A DNA stretch of 32,750 nt from an uncultured Collinsella sp. Its GTDB lineage: Bacteria; Actinomycetota; Coriobacteriia; Coriobacteriales; Coriobacteriaceae. The notes below the pieces were generated by a model. That model searched no databases and was not told where the DNA came from. It was given only the letters and a program-made list of their open reading frames with translations. The position numbers were made by a program, and so were the translations under genes. The stretch's first letter is position 1, and each line of letters opens with the position of its first letter. The stretch lies in assembly GCA_902494685.1 (NCBI GenBank), contig CABUUE010000001.1, forward strand, positions 1 to 32,750, written 5' to 3'. Shown piece after piece: positions 31,212 through 32,750 of this stretch.

Positions 31212-32125
31212 AGCGGACAGACGAGGGTTTTTGCCATATCGCACAGACGCTTTGACAGGGCGGGGTCATCCAAGATGCGGATGGCTCCGCCCGCTGCGAT
31301 TACCTGGCTCAGTAGCCAACGCTCGGAGCCGTAATGCACGGTTACCGTTGCCATGTCTGCCCCGCTGCGCTCGATTAGGGTGATGCCGGCCCAGTCCAGA
31401 TGCTCCGCCATATCGAATGGCATCAAGAGCTTTGCGGTACGCTGCGTCCGGGCAAGGGAATCGTGGAGGGATGCGACGCCCGGTGTGTGAGGCACGACGG
31501 AGTCTTCCGTCAAGGTGAGTCCCTCGATTTTATCCATGCGATAGGTGCGCTGCTCATCGACCGCGATGTCCCAGGCAATCAGGTATGTTTGGTCGCCGTT
31601 TGCCGTAATGCGCAAGGGGTCGACCAGACGCTCGCGTGGCCGCGCATCGTCCATCGAGCGATACGAGATGCGGCAACGAACACCGTCCTGAATGGCGCAG
31701 CTCAGCTGCTGCCAGTGCGACCCGTGGTTGACGGTGTCAAAGACGCGCTGGTTATAGCCGAGCTCTTCGGGCAGAAGGGCATGTCGAATCCGAGCTGCCG
31801 TCTGCGGCTCGATCCCCAACGATTCAAGTTCATGGTTGAGCACGGCGCCCTCGGCGGCACTCAGGCGCAACGGTAGCACGCGCCCGGCGTCACCAGTGAG
31901 GGCCACGCGCTCGCCGCGGCATTCGCAGATGATGCGCGCGCCCGATTCTCGGTCCGCGAGCGTCGAGACGATCTCGAGAATCTCGTCGAGCGATACTCCC
32001 GTGATGTCAAAGCGGCCGCAAATTTCGGTTCGTGTCATGCCGCTCTCGCCGGCGGCGTAGAGGGCCTCCATGATGTCGATGGCGCGCGAGAGTCTCTGCT
32101 CGCTGGTGAGTTTACGCACGGGCAT
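31208..32125 (-). CDS. WYL-domain transcriptional regulator (downstream member of a pair)
   Basis: The roughly 305-residue protein has an N-terminal helix-turn-helix part (SEQRLSRAIDIMEALYAAG, then TRTEICGRFDITGVSLDEILEIV). A central WYL-like domain follows (RISYRSMDDARPRERLVDPLRI, then QTYLIAWD, then RTYRMDKIEGL) and a WCX-like C-terminus. WYL proteins sense ligands or DNA and often control DNA-damage or defence genes. ATG 32125 is chosen because a TTG at 32146 has no ribosome-binding site; AAAGGA lies a rather long 12 nt upstream of the ATG. It overlaps the upstream WYL gene by 14 bp. The paired arrangement resembles PafB/PafC of actinobacteria, but equivalence is not shown. Confidence 0.85.
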   Translation of the reverse strand: MPVRKLTSEQRLSRAIDIMEALYAAGESGMTRTEICGRFDITGVSLDEILEIVSTLADRESGARIICECRGERVALTGDAGRVLPLRLSAAEGAVLNHELESLGIEPQTAARIRHALLPEELGYNQRVFDTVNHGSHWQQLSCAIQDGVRCRISYRSMDDARPRERLVDPLRITANGDQTYLIAWDIAVDEQRTYRMDKIEGLTLTEDSVVPHTPGVASLHDSLARTQRTAKLLMPFDMAEHLDWAGITLIERSGADMATVTVHYGSERWLLSQVIAAGGAIRILDDPALSKRLCDMAKTLVCPL

Positions 32126-32750
32126 GCTCGTGCACCGTCCTTTCAATGAGGTGGTTCCACGCCTGCTTGAGCGATTTGGGGGCCATGGGCCTCATGCCGT
32201 CCATGGCGTGGGCCATGCAAAATGAGGCGGCGGCTTCAAGGTCGCGCACGTCAACGGTCCAGATCCATCCCGCATCGGTGTGTGCGAGCTCACCTCGCCC
32301 GCGCGTGAGGCCGTTGATCATATCGATCTGCGTCTGAGGGGCGAACGAGAACGTGGCTGCAACGGGCGGTCGGTCGGCGAAATCGAATTCAAAGAACAGA
32401 TAGTCGTTGAGATTGAAGTCCGCAGGGATGGCGTAGGCCTTCGAAGGACGCCAAGCGCGAACGATACGGTCGCAGCGGAATGTCCTGATGTCGTCGGTGA
32501 CATTGTCGAGGCCGCAGAAGTACGCCACGCCCTCGCGTTCGAACATGCCGTAGACACAGACGGTACGTTCTTTCTGCTCGCCGCGTCCGTTCTGATATAA
32601 AAATCGCAGCGCGCATCGCTCGGCAAAGGCGCTCCATACCGCATCGACGGTGGGAGAGCGGCGGATCGGTACTTCGTCCACCGCCGACATGCCGGTGAGG
32701 TAGGCAATTTTGGAGCGAATATCGGCAAGCGGCGCGGCAAAGGTGGAAGA
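32112..32750 (-). CDS. WYL-domain transcriptional regulator (upstream member, 5' end outside window)
   Basis: The frame is open to the window edge, giving at least 212 residues. An internal ATG at 32690 would cut the protein short, so the N-terminal helix-turn-helix is probably beyond the window. The visible WYL core includes ALRFLYQNGRGEQKERTV, GVAYFCGLDNVTDDIRTFRCDRI and a C-terminal domain ending in TVHEHARA. It overlaps its partner gene, which implies coupled expression and perhaps a heterodimeric regulator. Targets cannot be read from the sequence. Confidence 0.8.
   Translation of the reverse strand, partial: SSTFAAPLADIRSKIAYLTGMSAVDEVPIRRSPTVDAVWSAFAERCALRFLYQNGRGEQKERTVCVYGMFEREGVAYFCGLDNVTDDIRTFRCDRIVRAWRPSKAYAIPADFNLNDYLFFEFDFADRPPVAATFSFAPQTQIDMINGLTRGRGELAHTDAGWIWTVDVRDLEAAASFCMAHAMDGMRPMAPKSLKQAWNHLIERTVHEHARA

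Overview
The window is a chromosomal replication-origin region of a high-GC member of the Coriobacteriia, most likely Collinsella or a close relative. This rests on three things: a type III glutamine synthetase, an actinobacterial-type dnaA-dnaN-recF-DUF721-gyrB-gyrA order, and a GHKL-ATPase gene in front of dnaA. The genus is inferred from memory of such gene orders and was not tested by a search.

Left part (1-9500). A partial type III glutamine synthetase gene reads leftward. A 424-bp divergent control region follows, then a rightward methionine/one-carbon cluster: metF, a stand-alone B12-methionine-synthase reactivation protein, and metH, which lacks that reactivation domain. A lower-GC type II restriction-modification pair (a C5-cytosine methyltransferase and a putative DUF4928-like endonuclease) sits inside this cluster, and its last ORF overlaps the start of metH. 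A UPF0210/PFL-family gene closes the block.

Origin part, leftward genes (9502-20707). In transcription order these are a GHKL-ATPase/winged-helix protein with a long Q/P/M/Y-rich linker, dnaA, dnaN, recF, a DUF721 (DciA-like) gene, gyrB and gyrA. DnaA-box-like sequences flank the GHKL-dnaA pair on both sides: one cluster with an AT-rich stretch lies between dnaA and dnaN, the other lies between the GHKL gene and rpmH. Together they look like a bipartite oriC. The boxes have the unusual core TTTTCAACA, and three of the five base-reading residues known from E. coli DnaA are changed.

Origin part, rightward genes (20879-26090). rpmH, rnpA, yidD, yidC, jag, rsmG, three perfect parS sites, parA, parB and a small membrane-anchored ORF coupled to parB. 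Intrinsic terminators follow jag and the small ORF.

Right end (26146-32750). rlmN reads leftward. ddl and a large exonuclease-DinG helicase gene read rightward and overlap. Two overlapping WYL-family regulator genes read leftward; the second runs off the window.

Most of this is conserved core biology. The points most worth attention are the GHKL/prion-like-linker/winged-helix protein co-oriented with dnaA inside the origin, the matched divergence of DnaA boxes and the DnaA recognition helix, the R-M island that splits the methionine cluster, a quinolone-resistance-type residue in GyrA, a long imperfect stem between gyrB and gyrA, and a pair of identical 12-bp palindromes near the ends of the jag-to-parB block.
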